Shown here: positions 21,143 to 34,035 of the stretch, piece after piece | Layout of the letters: each line of letters starts with the position of its first letter | Position numbering within the stretch: position 1 is the first letter of the stretch | Origin: Anaeramoeba flamelloides | Lineage: Eukaryota > Metamonada > Anaeramoebidae | DNA length: 64,000 nucleotides | Reading direction: 5' to 3' | NCBI GenBank assembly: GCA_027625915.1 | Contig: JANTQA010000032.1 | Span: forward strand, 4,154,001 to 4,218,000 | Notes under the pieces: generated by a model | What the model saw: only the letters and a program-made list of their open reading frames with translations | Databases searched by the model: none | Told to the model about the DNA's origin: nothing | Made by a program: the position numbers and the translations under genes

Positions 21143-24100
21143 TTAATTTTTTCTAGTTTTTTTTTTAGTTTGTGAATTTTTAGATTTTGGTGTTTTCCTT
21201 TTTCTTTGGTTATTTTTCTTTGGGGTTGTTTTTTTATTTTTGTTTCCTTTCCCCTTTTTATTCGTCTTACCTTTCCCCCTTTTTGATCCTTTTCCTTTTT
21301 TTGAAGTGGTTTTTTTCTTGTTTGATTTTTTTTTTGTTTTCGGGGTTCTTTTCCCCTTTTTGCTTTTCTTATTATCATTCTCACTATCACTTTCCTCTGA
21401 CAGTTCAAATTCTTCTTCAATTGGGATTTGACTTTTATTTTTTTGGCTCTTTGAGGCATTTTCAAATTTATTTAACAAAGAACCTGTTTTTTTTTTTATT
21501 TTTTTTGTTCTTATTTTTCTTTTGGGCGTGGGTGTTATCACTGAAATCAATTTATTTTGTTTGGCTTGGAATTTTTCTAATTGTATTTGGCTCTGTGTTC
21601 TTAATATAATGGGTGAAGAAGCCCTTTCAGAGTCTAACGAATCAAGATCAAATTCTGAAGAATCATTAAATTCATCTGTAATTAATGTTAGTTGTGGAAT
21701 TTTTTTTTGAGTGCTTTTCTTTGGAGTCTTCTTTGGAGTTTTCTTTGGAGTTTTTTTTGGACTTTTTTTTGGGCTTTTTTTTGGGCTTTTTCTTGGACTT
21801 TTTCTTGGACTTTTTCTTGGGCTTTTTCTTGGGCTTTTCCTTGGGCTTTTCCTTGGACTTTTTCTTGAAGATGAGATCCTGCGCTTTCTTAATGTTGAAC
21901 GTGGTGGCCTACTGATGGAACGGACACGTTCTGCCTCAAATCCTTTTGGCAAGAAGGTCAATTTAGAAGTTGAATAATATGAGGAATCCTTTTTGTATAA
22001 TGAATCTGGTAAAAGAATGATTCCCGAATGCGCTGTCAATTCCCAACGGTTAAGATTGGCTCTATTTTTTAATAATATTAAGCATATATCACAAATTATA
22101 TGTATATTTTTACTGTCTTGATATTGAACATCTTCCATAAGTCTGATCATCTTTACCATATTCATCAAAAAGGGATAATTGTTTTCTTGGAAACAAATGG
22201 AACTTATAAAAAATTCAAGATACATTCCAAATGTTAAAAATTTTTCGCCTTCTTTCACAAAGTGGGGGTGGTGCGCCAAGAAATAAATCAAATTAGGAAA
22301 AACATATTCTGGTAAAATTTCATATAAAATTTGATTATCAATTTTTCCAAACATTTTATGTGTTTGTAATTGATAGGATTGTCTTCTTAATTTCACAATC
22401 TCATACAAATTTTTTTTGGTTGTATTAATAATTGTCTTTGATGAGTCTGTTAATAAAATAACTAAAAAAATTAAAAATTTTTGTGGAATTTTGAAATTGG
22501 CAATTCTTTTTGAGATCTCATTGAGGGCAAAGGTTCTTAATTGTAAATCAGGATCTTTTGAAATTGTAAAAAGCAAATCTTGGAATTGTCTTTGCTCCAA
22601 TAACTTTGAAGAAATCGGCAATTTCATCAATCTTAAAATGGATAAAATTGCGGCCTTTCTACAACCCACGGAGAATTTTATATTCGGGAGAGGAATATAA
22701 TCTTCGTTGGTATTTTTATCCCTTTTCTCTTCCCCCCCCTTGCTTCCCTTTTCGTTAGTCAACATATCTTCAATTTCTTCCGATTCGTCAGATTCTTCTG
22801 AGTGCTCAAGTTTTTTCGATGCTTTCTCTTCTCCTTTCCCTTTCCCTTTCCCTTTCCCCTTCTTCTTCTTATTTTTCTTTTTGTTTTTTTCGTCCTCTTT
22901 TAAATTTTTTTTTTTAATTATCAGGAAACTTAAAAACATTTTAAAAGTTTTCTTGATAAAATCTTTTAATTCACTATTTGAATCATCGTCTTGTAGGCGT
23001 GAAAAATCATCTTCAAAGTCGGAATCTGAATCTTCATTTAAATTTAATTTATACTGGTTTTTTAACTGTCTACCTGATTTACTTTTACCTAAAATATAAC
23101 TAACAATTATCTTCATACTAAGAGATTTTATCAATGATGAAGTTTCTTTATTTAAAAATTCATCATCTTCAGACATTTCATCATTTTCAAAATTTTCATC
23201 TTCAGAATTATTATTATTATTGTTGTTGTTCTTGTTATTAAAAACGAATTTTAAAATATTGGAAAATAAATATTGTATTATTTCTTCAAATTGTTTTTCA
23301 AAACTGGAATTGTGATGCCTAGCAATGTGGGAAATTGTGCGTAAAAGGGGGATTCTACTTTCATCGTGAATAGTTTTCAAATTTTTAAATAATTTTGGTA
23401 ATAGCTTTTCAAAAACTAATTTGGGTCTTTTCGATAGATTAGTAATAATCTTTGAAGAAAACTTGGCTTCGTCTTTCGACCCCTGTAAACAAAACTTTGT
23501 TAATTTGTCCTTAATGAAACGAACCATCCAGGGCTTTCTTGATTCGATATTTTTTGAAACGTTCGAAATAATTTCTAAAATGGGCACCCTTAAATTTGCT
23601 TTTTTGATCCTGTTTGGCAATTCAAATAATATTTTTAAGCTGGATTGAAAGAATTTTGGGAAAGACTTTGAGATTATGTTAAACAATTCTAATGCTGTCT
23701 GTGTCTGCAATTGGTATTCATTTTTCTTAATCCAATCTGTAAATAATTTCAAAATTGAAAATAAATATTTTGGATGAATAAAATGTAAAGAGACTCTCTT
23801 AATCAATTGCTTCATCATTTTTTTGTTGTGTGATTTTTTAAATTGATTTAAAATCGAGTTTTTTGCTTCATTGAATAATTCCGGTTCGGTGAAAGGATCA
23901 CAAATGATGACTAAAGAATCTAAAATTTCATGATCTAAATCAGAATCATTAAACTTTCTCAACATTTGTAAAAAATTTTGTTGTCTTGGAAGTAATAACG
24001 ATATTCTTTGCAAATGATAATCTATTTGGAATTTCAATTGCTTGATCTGCCTTAGTTTTTGTTTTTCTTCTTCTTTTTCTTCATCAGAATCCTCATCATG

Positions 24101-26198
24101 CATTTCCTTTCCCTTTCCCTTTTCCTTTTCCTTTTCCTTTTCTTTTTCTTTTTCCTTTTCGTTTTCTTTTTCATTTTCGTTTCCATCTTTTTCTTTTTCG
24201 ATTTCAATCATGCTTTCCGTTTCCTTTTTATTTTCTAAATCCAAGTCGATTCCAAATTCATTATCTAATTCAATTTCCTTTTCTTTTAATTCATTTTCGA
24301 GATCTAAAAACATTCTTTTTAAATCAACATATTCAACTACGAGGTCTATTAAAACCCTTTGATCATTCAAAAGTTGAGAAAATAATTTTTTGGCATCCTT
24401 GGTCATTGAATAAAAGACCAAAAAACTGTTCCTGGCTTGCTCGGTTACCGAAATATCCTTTGTTGGTAACAGCCTTTTTACTAATGATTTATGAACCAAA
24501 TATTTCATCGTTTTGTCTGGTTGTGAATATAAGATCATTAAATTATTAACAATCCAATCCATCGATAATGGTTTTAAACCATTTTTATTCTGCGCCCCCT
24601 CTTGTTCTTCCTCTTTTTCCTTGTCTTTATTTTTCCCTTTCCATTTCCCTTTGCCCTTCCCTTTGCCCTTCCTTCCCTTTTTACTCTTTTTGGTTTCTTT
24701 TTCTGTGTCGTGCTCTTGCTCTTGCTCTTGCTCTTTGTCTTTTTTGCTTGTTAATTTCAATTGCATGCTTTCTTTTTCTTGCTCTTGTTGCTCTCGCTCT
24801 TCTTGTGTTAATAAAAAGATATTTTGTTGAGAAAAAATGGAAGTTAATCTTTTGATCGCCTTAATTCTGATTTTAATTTTCTTATCTAAAATTCTTTCTC
24901 CTACATCCCTTAATACTTCAATAGATATTTTTTCAGGGTGTGACTCAGAAATATCACAAATGCAGGAAACAGCTGCCTTTCGAACCTTTTCATTGGGATC
25001 CAATAAACGGTCTGCCAAATAGTTTTCAATTTCAGAAATCATATATTCTGGCACGATCAAGATCAATTTGGCGCTAAATTTGACCATCACTTTCCTAATT
25101 TGTGGCTCCTTATCATGGAACTTTTTCAATAGTTCAAGCAACAATTGCTGATATTGCTCAACGAAGCTTACGCCATGAGACGTAAACAGGGAGCCCAATA
25201 AATTAACCAATTCCAAGCGCATATTGTTGTCATCAATATGAAGTTGTTCAACTAAATCCGGCAATACATACAATAAGAGGTTTGAGTTGATGTTGTTTAA
25301 TTCATAAATTAATTCATAAATTTTGCCTCGCAGATCCGTTTCAATTGCCAGGTTTCCTGAAATTAGCCCGCTGATGAAATGGTTTATGAAATGTTGTAAT
25401 TGCTCAGAGCACTTCAGCACAATTTCTCTTGTTAATTTATAGCTTGGGATTTGCTCTTGTTTTTTCTTGCCAACTAAATTTTCCAAAATTGTGTCGAGCA
25501 AGGTCATTGAAATTGAATCAGAGTCTTCCAGAACCGAGACAAACACAGACTCAATTAAAGTTTGCACTTTTGTTGATTTTTCTTGGTTGTAGACACGATA
25601 AAGGGTCTTAAACAGCTTGACCAATAATTCTTCCTCTTCTAAGTCAACCAACAAGACAAAGATCTTGACGAGCGCCAATTTTTCAAGCAAGTAAAAACAA
25701 AACGGAAACAATTCACTATTGGTGCTGTCCATTTTCTTCAGCTGCTTGATGAATAAATTAAAGATATCTAATAATTCGTTGTTGCCATATGGCGGTTCAG
25801 GTGCAAATATACGTAATAAATCTGTCAAACAACAGGATAAAATCATCGGGATTAGGTTATTAGAATGGTCAATTAACTTTGGATCAATTAGTTTTCTTGA
25901 TAACGGTATCAATGGTCCAGTTTCGATCCCTTGTTCGAGATTGGAGAGAAAGTCCTTCATTTTCTGTTGTTATTGTAATCAGTTTTGAAATTTGATCGTT
26001 AATTGATTAAAGAACCAGAAAAGATAATTAATTCATTCAAAACAACAAAATAAAAAAAAAAAAAAAAAAAAAAACAAGTGATCGTACTTTTAAGCCTTCT
26101 ACCAATTGTTTTGTTTTTTTTGTTTTTGATAAAGATTTTGTTAATTGTTTAAGTTCATCTGGATCAATCGTTGTTGTGTTTTCAGATGAAGAACTCAT
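21143..26198 (-). CDS. PDS5: PDS5, cohesin-associated HEAT-repeat protein
   Basis: Two exons on the minus strand: 26198-26088 (37 residues) and 25963-21143, with a 124-bp phase-0 intron; 1643 residues in all. The first exon is inferred: 'KQLVEGLK' joins 'KMKDFLSNLEQ', matching the start of the PDS5 alignment; the donor could also lie 12 bases further on. The next part, 'LSCCLTDLLRIFAPEPPY' followed by 'LLDIFNLFIKQLK' and 'FYLLEKLALVKIFVLL', is diagnostic. PDS5 binds cohesin with WAPL and the acetyltransferase ECO1, controlling loading, maintenance and release on chromosomes. HEAT repeats continue to about residue 1350, broken by K/E-rich inserts near 440-490 and 620-700 and an N-run near 960. 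At about 1400-1455 there are twelve tandem tetrapeptides, SPRK, SPKK then TPKK, and the last 150 residues are strongly basic. The sequence reads through without interruption. Confidence 0.93.
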
Positions 26199-28484
26199 GT
26201 ATAGGAATAATTTTTTTTTTTTTTATTGAATGTTGCTTGTGAGAGTAGCTGAAATAAGAAAAAAAATTATATACGTTAATATTTTTGATGTTTTAAAAAA
26301 TGTTTTTTTGGTTGGTCAAATTGAAGTTAAATAAGATAATAAAGGTATATTTTTGAAAAGTTATTTTCACCTAACTCAAGTAGTGGTGGGTATTTGTTAA
26401 TTAATCCAGAAAGTCACAAAAATAGAATTTTTTCAATTGAAGAAAATTGGTTTTTGTTTGCCTAATGGGAACAATATATCACTTCATTTTCCTTTTGAGG
26501 TTTTCATAAAGAGTTTTACAGATTAGTTGGATTGTTTATTGAAATTTTAAGTCACAGATTGATATTTGTGATCTTTCTTTTTTTGCTTAATCCTTGTTAA
26601 TCTTATCTCTTGTTAAATTATCTGTGAACAAGGATCTCAACTTGAAATCCTTTTTGGATTATTCCAAAACCCAATAAGATGTAATATTAACTGGTTTCAA
26701 TTCGAAATACTGGTGAAGTCATTTTTTACAAAGTAAACAAAAAAAACGTTTAAAAAGTTAGCCATACCCTAGTACAACTAACCTATAGAATCCACTACAA
26801 ACATTTAACCGGTTGTCAAAATATTGACTCACTGAAGCGAGAAACGAAACATGTTAATTGGCGAAATTCAATACATCAACAAGAAATTATGTTCTTTAGA
26901 TCAATTTTAAAAAAGAATTATCAAGGGATAGCTTCTACAAAAGAGAAGTCTAAGATTAAAAGATAGTGGTGATTGGGTTTCAACCACATTAGTGTTACAT
27001 GGTTCTAATGTCTCTAAAAAATCGATTAGTTTGTTAGTGCTATTTGTTGATTCTCATCATAGATAATGATCCTTTGTATTAGTAAAAACCCAAGAATTTC
27101 GGAAAAAAATCTGCGTTTTGAGACAATTTTAAAGGCTAAACCGTCAACACTCAGACCACAAAGGTGCAAAATACTTTTCTTATATTTGTCACGAAATGTA
27201 GATGAGTTACTAAAAAATTCATTTTTTTTAAAAATTGAATAATTAACGAATAGATTTTTTTGATAAATAAACTCTGAAATTTCGAAAAACTGATTTTATA
27301 ATTAACTTTTCCAAAAAGGATATAAAATTAATCATTCGTTGTGGTTTTTATGTAGATGATGAAGGTTGAGTTAATCCTTTGAATTAAACAATTTCAAAAT
27401 AATTACTTTTGGAAGTCTAAAATCAGAAATATTAATTACTAGAATTCTATTATTTTGTCTTTCTATTTTTAGATTGGAGAAAAGGAATTAAAAAAAAAAA
27501 ATTCAAAATGAAAACTTTTTTGTGTAATCCTTAGTAAAAAATCTAATAATTTATTTGTTCAATATAATTTATAAGAGATTATTTAGAGTCATTTGAAAAA
27601 TGTAGTACTAATATCATTTAAACCCAAATTCCACAATACTTTAATATAACCAAATTTATAATGACACTAACCCCTTAATATTTTAATAGACGAAATTGGA
27701 ATCTTTGTGGAAAAAATACGTAAAATTTTTTTAGATTTTTCATAAAATAATTATTTTTATTCACAAATTTTTTAATTATGATTAAATAATCATAAATAAA
27801 ATCAAATAATATTTTTTATTATTCACACACACTCAAGGTCTAACCCCAAAATTCAATTTAAGTCTGAGTTGGGTTTTGGTAGATGTGTCTTCTTATGCTC
27901 AACAACAAGAATCCCACATTCAAAAAAAAATGGTAGAAATTTGTGATATTGGTTAGGAATATTCAACACTGGTTAGTAGAATAACCCTAAAATAATACTA
28001 CAAAAAAACAAATTGTTAAATTATAAACAGAATTAACAAAAAATTGGATTTTTACATATATTATATAATTTTAAGGGATTAGTCACAGTGTTCTGTAAAT
28101 TATCTTTTCAAAAAGGCAATAGGCTACATCTTTTCAAAATTATCAAATAAAATACAACCAAAGAAAGTTATTTATATACTTTAGATAAACGAATTCCCAT
28201 TTTTAAAAGATTTTAATTTTATCAATTATTATTTTAAACAATTTGATATTTTATTTCATTTCATTTTGAGATCAAGAAAGAAAAAGAAAAATTTTACAAA
28301 CTAAATTTTATTTTGATTAAATCTCACTTTTTATATTTGTTTATAATATATAAGAACAAATATAATCTCAAATTTAATTTTCTTTTACAAATGCAAGAAA
28401 AAATATTAACCAATATTTTTTACCTTAAAGATCTTAGAAAAATTCATCTTTTATTTTTTATGCTAAACTAAAATTCAAAATTTT

Positions 28485-28995
28485 CCACACAGCTAAAACG
28501 TTCCAGACAATCACACTAATACAATTTCATTGAAATTGGAGATAATTTTGATTTTTGTAAAATATGAAAATCATTTTTTCATCTTTTAGTTTTTGTTTTC
28601 ATTTCATTGTTTGAATTACATAATTTTTTTTGTTCGATCAAAATTTTTTTTAACAATTGATATTATTCTAAAGTCAAGCTGTTCCAAATAGAATAACTCA
28701 AATAAAATTAGTTGGTAGTATCTAACCTTTGATCGATCAATAATCCTAATAGAATTTAAACAAATTTACCAATGTATTTTTTGGTTTTGCTCTCTCCAAA
28801 ATTTTCAACAAACCCATGTTTTATTTGTATTGATAATTATTTATTTATTGTTTTATGAGGATTGTAATTTATAAAAAGGTGTTAACATTTCAATTAGTGA
28901 ATGGTTCTAATTTGGTAAATCTTCTTGAATTGATTAAATAAGTTTTTTTTTTCACTAATCGAATTTTGATGTGTTAAAAATTTTTGTTTGGGGTT
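28485..28995 (+). repeat. dispersed repeat (TTTGATCGATCAA family)
   Basis: Closest relative is 54690-55230: both share TTCAAAATTTTCCACACAG, AAAATATGAAAATCATTTTT, a central TTGATCGATCAAT-like motif and a TTGGGGTTTA-type right end. Related more distantly to 3745-4265 and 33490-34035. No coding frame. Confidence 0.6.
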
Positions 28996-29273
28996 TATTT
29001 AAAAAATTTTTGAGATTAAAAAAGTTATGAAAAACAATTTTTATGATCTAAAATAAAACAATAAACACTAATTTTCACCCCTAAAAAATATCAAATAAAG
29101 TTGAGATCGGAAAAATTAATATATTTTTTGATGTAATACAATACTTAATAATAATTGAATTATTATCCAGAATCTTTAAATAGCTTTTAAATATTTTATA
29201 AATTTAAATACTTTTTTGATAATTTTGTTTAATAAAGATATTTTTTTAAAAAAATTCGACAGTTTTCTTGGAT

Positions 29274-29311
<38 letters not shown>

Positions 29312-29982
29312 TAATTATTGTAATAATAGAATTTTATAGCAGTGATATTTTTTTTTTTTTTGAAAATTATCCACTTTTTTTGATGAATGGTTTTTATAGA
29401 TATCAACAACTTCATAGATTAATTATTTTTTATTTTGTATTAAACAGTAAAGATAACTACAATTTTTTTTTAACATTTCAAGAATTATTTTTTATTTGAA
29501 TGAATCAAGCCTTCAGAAAAAAATCTTGCCCCCTCATTTCCAATTATGAATAAATATTTAATTAAGTAATAATTTTTATTATCTTTCAAAAATTTTAAAG
29601 GAAACCAACTAAAAAAATTTTTAAAAATTTTCAAAAAATTCAATTTATATTCAAAAACTCTAGAAAAAAATAATAAGGTGTTTAACTTCAAAAGTGATTT
29701 AACCCAATGATTACTCATATACACCCAATTAGATGTTAATTGACAAAAATAAAAAAAATAATGTACTATATTTGAAACACCGGCTTGTCAAGTCTAAAAG
29801 GGTTATTTTACTGTTAGTATATTTGCAAGAAGCATTTTTTTTTATTATTATTTGTAGTATCTTAAGATTCAGTATTCCTAAAAAAATTAAAAAAAAAATT
29901 ACATTATTGTTAAGTCTAGAGCCATCTTAAATTGTTTATTAACTGATCAATCTTTGACTATGAATTAATTTGTATATTAGTA

Positions 29983-30164
29983 AAGTCAGTTCCACTTTTA
30001 TGGCACAAAATTTCAACTAATATTAAGACACAAAAAAATCTCAAAATTTTGAATTTTTTTTTACAATTTATTTTACTAGACTCTGAATTTTGTACCATAA
30101 TTTAATATTGTTAGTGTGCCTTAATTTTCGTTGAAAATTTGTGCCTTAAAAGTGGAATTGACTG
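29983..30164 (+). mobile_element. 182-bp palindromic MITE (GTCAGTTCCAC family)
   Basis: Terminal repeats AAGTCAGTTCCACTTTTA and TAAAAGTGGAATTGACTG face each other, with inner GGCACAAAATTT and AAATTTGTGCC also mirrored. TA precedes the left end; the right flank is TT. Two better-preserved copies are at 34954-35148 and 42223-42420. Confidence 0.75.
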
Positions 30165-30597
30165 TTGAAAATACAATTATTGATTATTTTTTTCGAAAAT
30201 TTGAATTTTAGGGAGCAATACTAATCTATTTGTAAGTATTCAATAAAAAATTAAAAGTTTTGGGTTGTTCTATAAAAGAAATTTTCATTTATCTTTAACT
30301 CAATTTCCTTAAAATAAAAAATGATTTAAAAAAGAAAAAAACAAACCTAAATGGGAAATAAAGATTAATTTTAAAACCAAAAAATCATATTTTTTTCTTA
30401 ACTTACCTTCTAAATTATCTGTGTTAAATTTTCAAAATTGAATTTTTTCATTATAATAAATAAAAGAAAAAAATTACCTTATTGAACTATTATTAAAAGT
30501 CCTACGAAGCCTAAGATCGATTAGATAATGACCTAAATAACACACTGTCATAATAACCCTAATATAATCTTTTTTCATTATTAAACAGATGTAAATC

Positions 30598-30856
30598 TTA
30601 CTATTATTTTCCGGTTAAAAAATGAAAATTTTTAGTGCATATTCCAAAATATTTTTCGAGTTTATAAGTTGAAGAAAATCCAAAGATCTTGACAACATCC
30701 GTTTTGAAATTATATTTTTTGATAATAAATTAAGCTTCCTAAGTTAATTATAAGACAAAATTTTTACTCTGTTATTTTGATTGGAGCCGTAATAATTAAT
30801 ATTAATTTTGGAAATTGAAATCAAAATTTTCATTCGTTAATTATAAAATATCAGTA
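30598..30856 (-). repeat. inverted-repeat element (partner nested at 11872)
   Basis: About 260 bases, inverted relative to 11872-12146. Shared marks are TTTTCCGGTTAAAAAATG at one end, TTCATTCGTTAATTA at the other, and an internal CAAAGATCTTGACAACATC. Its ends are themselves inverted repeats. No coding frame. Confidence 0.5.
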
Positions 30857-31305
30857 TTTTAAAAACTTTGACTTTTTAAAAACTCTTCTTGAGTAAATTC
30901 AAGTTGTGGAATCAGGAGTGATTCGTAAGATAGGGAATAAACTTTTACTATTTTCGTCTTACTTTAGAAACATAATGATAAAAAAATATGAATATTAATT
31001 TCTCTATTTAATAACACAATTTAAAGTATGACAAAATTTAGGGACAATTCAACAGGAAAAGGATATTTATTTTTTATCATTTTTTTTATTCATCTTTTTT
31101 TTCATTCTCAAAACGAAAAGAAGAAACAAAAATATAAAGACCAAGATTAAAGAAAACTCTACCACTTAATCACAATTATCTCCAATCTTAAAATTATTTC
31201 TACTTGTTTTTTGAGGATAAAAATTCCAAATATTTCTCTTTCTACACCAGATCCAAAACCATTTTAACAAAGATAAACAAGAATTAACATAAAACAAAAA
31301 GAAGA

Positions 31306-32604
31306 ATGAACATCTTTAAAAAGTCACCGGAAGATTATGTCCTTTTCTATACCCAAACAAATCAATCACAATATTCAAACGGTGGTGTTAGTTCGTGTAC
31401 ACTTAATGCACTGGAGGCTACTTTTCAGATCCTCTCGAAACAAAATTTGCTACATTTAAATAAAAAAATTCTTGACAACATCCTGTTAGTGGGATGCCAT
31501 TATAAGCCAAGTACACATCGCTCATTTGAAGAAATCTTTTTATCCTTTTCCCGATATCAAAAATATACCAAGGTGTTAGTTACCAAGCAGTTTTTGACCA
31601 AACAGATCTCTCAAATGGTTAATTATGCACGACAGTACTCGATCAGAAATAATTTAAATCGATGTGGGATTGTCATAACGAAGCCACCCGAAACGATTTC
31701 TGTGGTCCTACTAAACAGTAAGATCGAACTTGGAGAAAAAGAAATCAAATCAGTAATTTTCGATTCACATCGAAGGAAGGACCACTCAGGCGCAGCATTC
31801 ATCTTCTTTGAATCCGACAGGAAACTTGTTGGCTATTTAAAGCAATTGTTCCCTTCAATTAAATTTAATGACATGGACTTGATGCAATATGAAATGCTGA
31901 ACTCTCTTGAGGTCAATTTGGTCTCGCTAACTGACGACGGGGAAAACGTAAAATCAACAGACGTCAATTACCAATTACTAAAACATGAAATGAGAAACAC
32001 CGAGGGGTTTGTGCCTTCGGTGAAGGATTTCAAAAATGAAATTTTGAATGAATTCCCCAAAAAAGCAAGAAAGTGGATCAAGGTCTTGAATAGTGAAAAC
32101 CAATTGTTGTTCCAACAGATCGCAAATTTTAATAAGATATTCGAAGAACAACAAAAAAAGAATCAACAGTTTCAACGAGAACTAGACTTAAACCAACAAA
32201 TGATCACGGAAAAGAACAACTTAATTCAACTACTCTGTAAGCAAATTGAAAAAAAGGAAAAGAAAATGAGAAGAAAAAAAGAACAAGTAAAAAAAGAAAA
32301 TCAGAAAGAAGGGAATGAAAAAAAAAAAGAGGTAAAAAAAAATAAACCTCAAGAAAAAGAAAAAAAAGGCAAGGAAAATCAAGAACAAAAAAAAGCAGAA
32401 AAACAAAAAAAAGAACAAGAAAAAGGAAAAAAAATAGAAGAAGAAGAAGATAATGATGTGGATGAAAAAGGTGATGAAGAAAAACAATTAAAAGAGAATG
32501 AAAAAAAAGAAGAAACAGAACAAGAAATTATTGAAAAAGAAGAAAAGAGTAAAAAAGAGAAAAAAAAGGATAAGGATCAGAATGAGGATTATAAACAAAA
32601 TTAA
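31306..32604 (+). CDS. putative papain-fold cysteine protease (herpes tegument USP-like) with K/E coiled-coil tail
   Basis: Single exon, 432 residues, ATG to TAA, no intron. Residues 1-200 form a compact domain: a Gln/Ser stretch, then 'GGVSSCTLNALEA' with Cys31 at the start of a helix, and later 'KSVIFDSHRRKDHSGAAFIF' with Asp153-Ser-His155. From memory, the herpesvirus large-tegument deubiquitinase (murine CMV M48 type, MEROPS C76) uses Cys, then Asp-x-His, plus an upstream Gln; Gln17 or Gln20 could serve here. This suggests a ubiquitin- or ubiquitin-like-cleaving enzyme, but the match is by motif, not alignment. 'CGIVITKPPETISVV' is a typical core strand preceding the Asp-x-His. Residues about 235-305 are helical, and from about 310 to the end the protein is K/E-rich coiled coil. 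The domain uses more G/C-ending codons than the tail. Intracellular; no signal peptide or membrane segment. Confidence 0.6.
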   Translation: MNIFKKSPEDYVLFYTQTNQSQYSNGGVSSCTLNALEATFQILSKQNLLHLNKKILDNILLVGCHYKPSTHRSFEEIFLSFSRYQKYTKVLVTKQFLTKQISQMVNYARQYSIRNNLNRCGIVITKPPETISVVLLNSKIELGEKEIKSVIFDSHRRKDHSGAAFIFFESDRKLVGYLKQLFPSIKFNDMDLMQYEMLNSLEVNLVSLTDDGENVKSTDVNYQLLKHEMRNTEGFVPSVKDFKNEILNEFPKKARKWIKVLNSENQLLFQQIANFNKIFEEQQKKNQQFQRELDLNQQMITEKNNLIQLLCKQIEKKEKKMRRKKEQVKKENQKEGNEKKKEVKKNKPQEKEKKGKENQEQKKAEKQKKEQEKGKKIEEEEDNDVDEKGDEEKQLKENEKKEETEQEIIEKEEKSKKEKKKDKDQNEDYKQN

Positions 32605-33036
32605 CAGAACCCAAAATCTATTTTTGAAAATTTATCTCAATTTTTTAGTGAAAATAAGTTATTCTTTCCAAATTAAAAACGAAAAAACAACCTTTATTTT
32701 TAAAAGTTGATTATTAAACTGATTTTAATTTTTAATTAGGCCTTTTTTCAGACAATTTACCATTCGTATACTTTTCCATTTGATAAAAATATTGATTTTT
32801 TTACTCAGATTTTTATGAAAATTATATATCACTTCCAACAAGAATGATGTATTTTTTTAAAAAAATTTCAATCACTTTTGGCTTTCAAATAATAACATTA
32901 CTAACTGTAATATCCCGGTTAAAAACATATTGAAGAATAAATGGATGAATTAAAGCGCACAGATACTATATTAAAAAAAAAAAAAATTACAAAGAATTTA
33001 TTCCGAAGGGTAAATTGGTATTGTATTTGACAATCC

Positions 33037-33067
<31 letters not shown>

Positions 33068-33489
33068 TAATCCTATAAACACTCTATAAATATTTTAAAT
33101 TTATTTTTTTGTCAATATTTTTTGAAAAATAATTTAAAAAAAAAACTTTATTAGATCATTAGATTAAAAACGTATTATCTAACGAATTAACATATTTCAT
33201 TTTATTTCAAAGTTTTTGTAATTTTTTTTTAAAAATTAAAATATATTAGTATATTCTTGACAAAATTATCAAATTTTAAAACTAATTGCAAAAAAAAATT
33301 TTTTAATCTATTAAATAATAATAATAATAAAACTCTACCTCTTGAGCAATGAAATTAATTTTTAAATTGAAGTTGAATACTAATAAAATATTTAAATAAA
33401 ATACAGATAATAAATTCTATTAAATGGTAAATAAAAAATTTTGTGAGCTGGATTTGGAAAAAATTAATGAGAGAAATAAACAAAAATTC

Positions 33490-34035
33490 AAATTTTTGAA
33501 CACAGTTAAAACGGTTTAAAGAATCACAATAATACATTTTCATTCAAATTGGAAATAATTTTGATTTTTGAAAATTATGAAAATCATATCATTTTTTATC
33601 TTTTAGTTTTTTGAATTACATTTCATTTTTCGAATTGAATATCCAGTTTCGTTCAATAAATTATTATTTCAAATGAGAGATATTAGGTTAAAGTTGAGCT
33701 TTTTCGAATATAAGAACTCAAATATAATTAACTGATGATATTTCTAATCATTTGATTGATCAATAATTCTTAGTAAAATTTGAACAAATTTATCAATGTA
33801 TTTTTTTTTTTTTGTTAGCCCATCTCCAAAATTTTTAATAAACTCTTGGTTTATTAGTATGATAATTATTTATTTTATTAGATTTTTTGTGAGTATTGTA
33901 ATTTATAAACAATTGGTAACATTTTGATTTGCGAATGGGTTCCCAATTAGGTACTTCTTTTAGAATTGACTAAATAAGATTTTTTTTCAAAAATTAGATT
34001 TTGGTGTGTTAAATATTTTGAATTAGAGTTTTGTA
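33490..34035 (+). repeat. dispersed repeat (TTTGATCGATCAA family)
   Basis: Follows the order of 28485-28995 and 54690-55230: AACACAGTTAAAACGG, ATTGGAAATAATTTTGAT, ATTTGATTGATCAATAATT, then CCATCTCCAAAATTTTTAA and a GTGTGTTAAA-type right end. More diverged than those two. No coding frame. Confidence 0.55.

Larger units (their letters stand above)
26199..31305. other. 5.1-kb intergenic gap
   Basis: Divergent region between PDS5 (-) and the protease-like gene (+). Bases about 26640-27180 are less AT-rich and less repetitive than their surroundings but show no frame beyond about 30 codons on the strand read. Further on are a dispersed repeat (28485-28995), an (AT)n microsatellite at about 29281-29304, a palindromic MITE (29983-30164) and an inverted-repeat element (about 30598-30856). 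Open frames at 29485 and 29733 look fortuitous. Confidence 0.5.
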
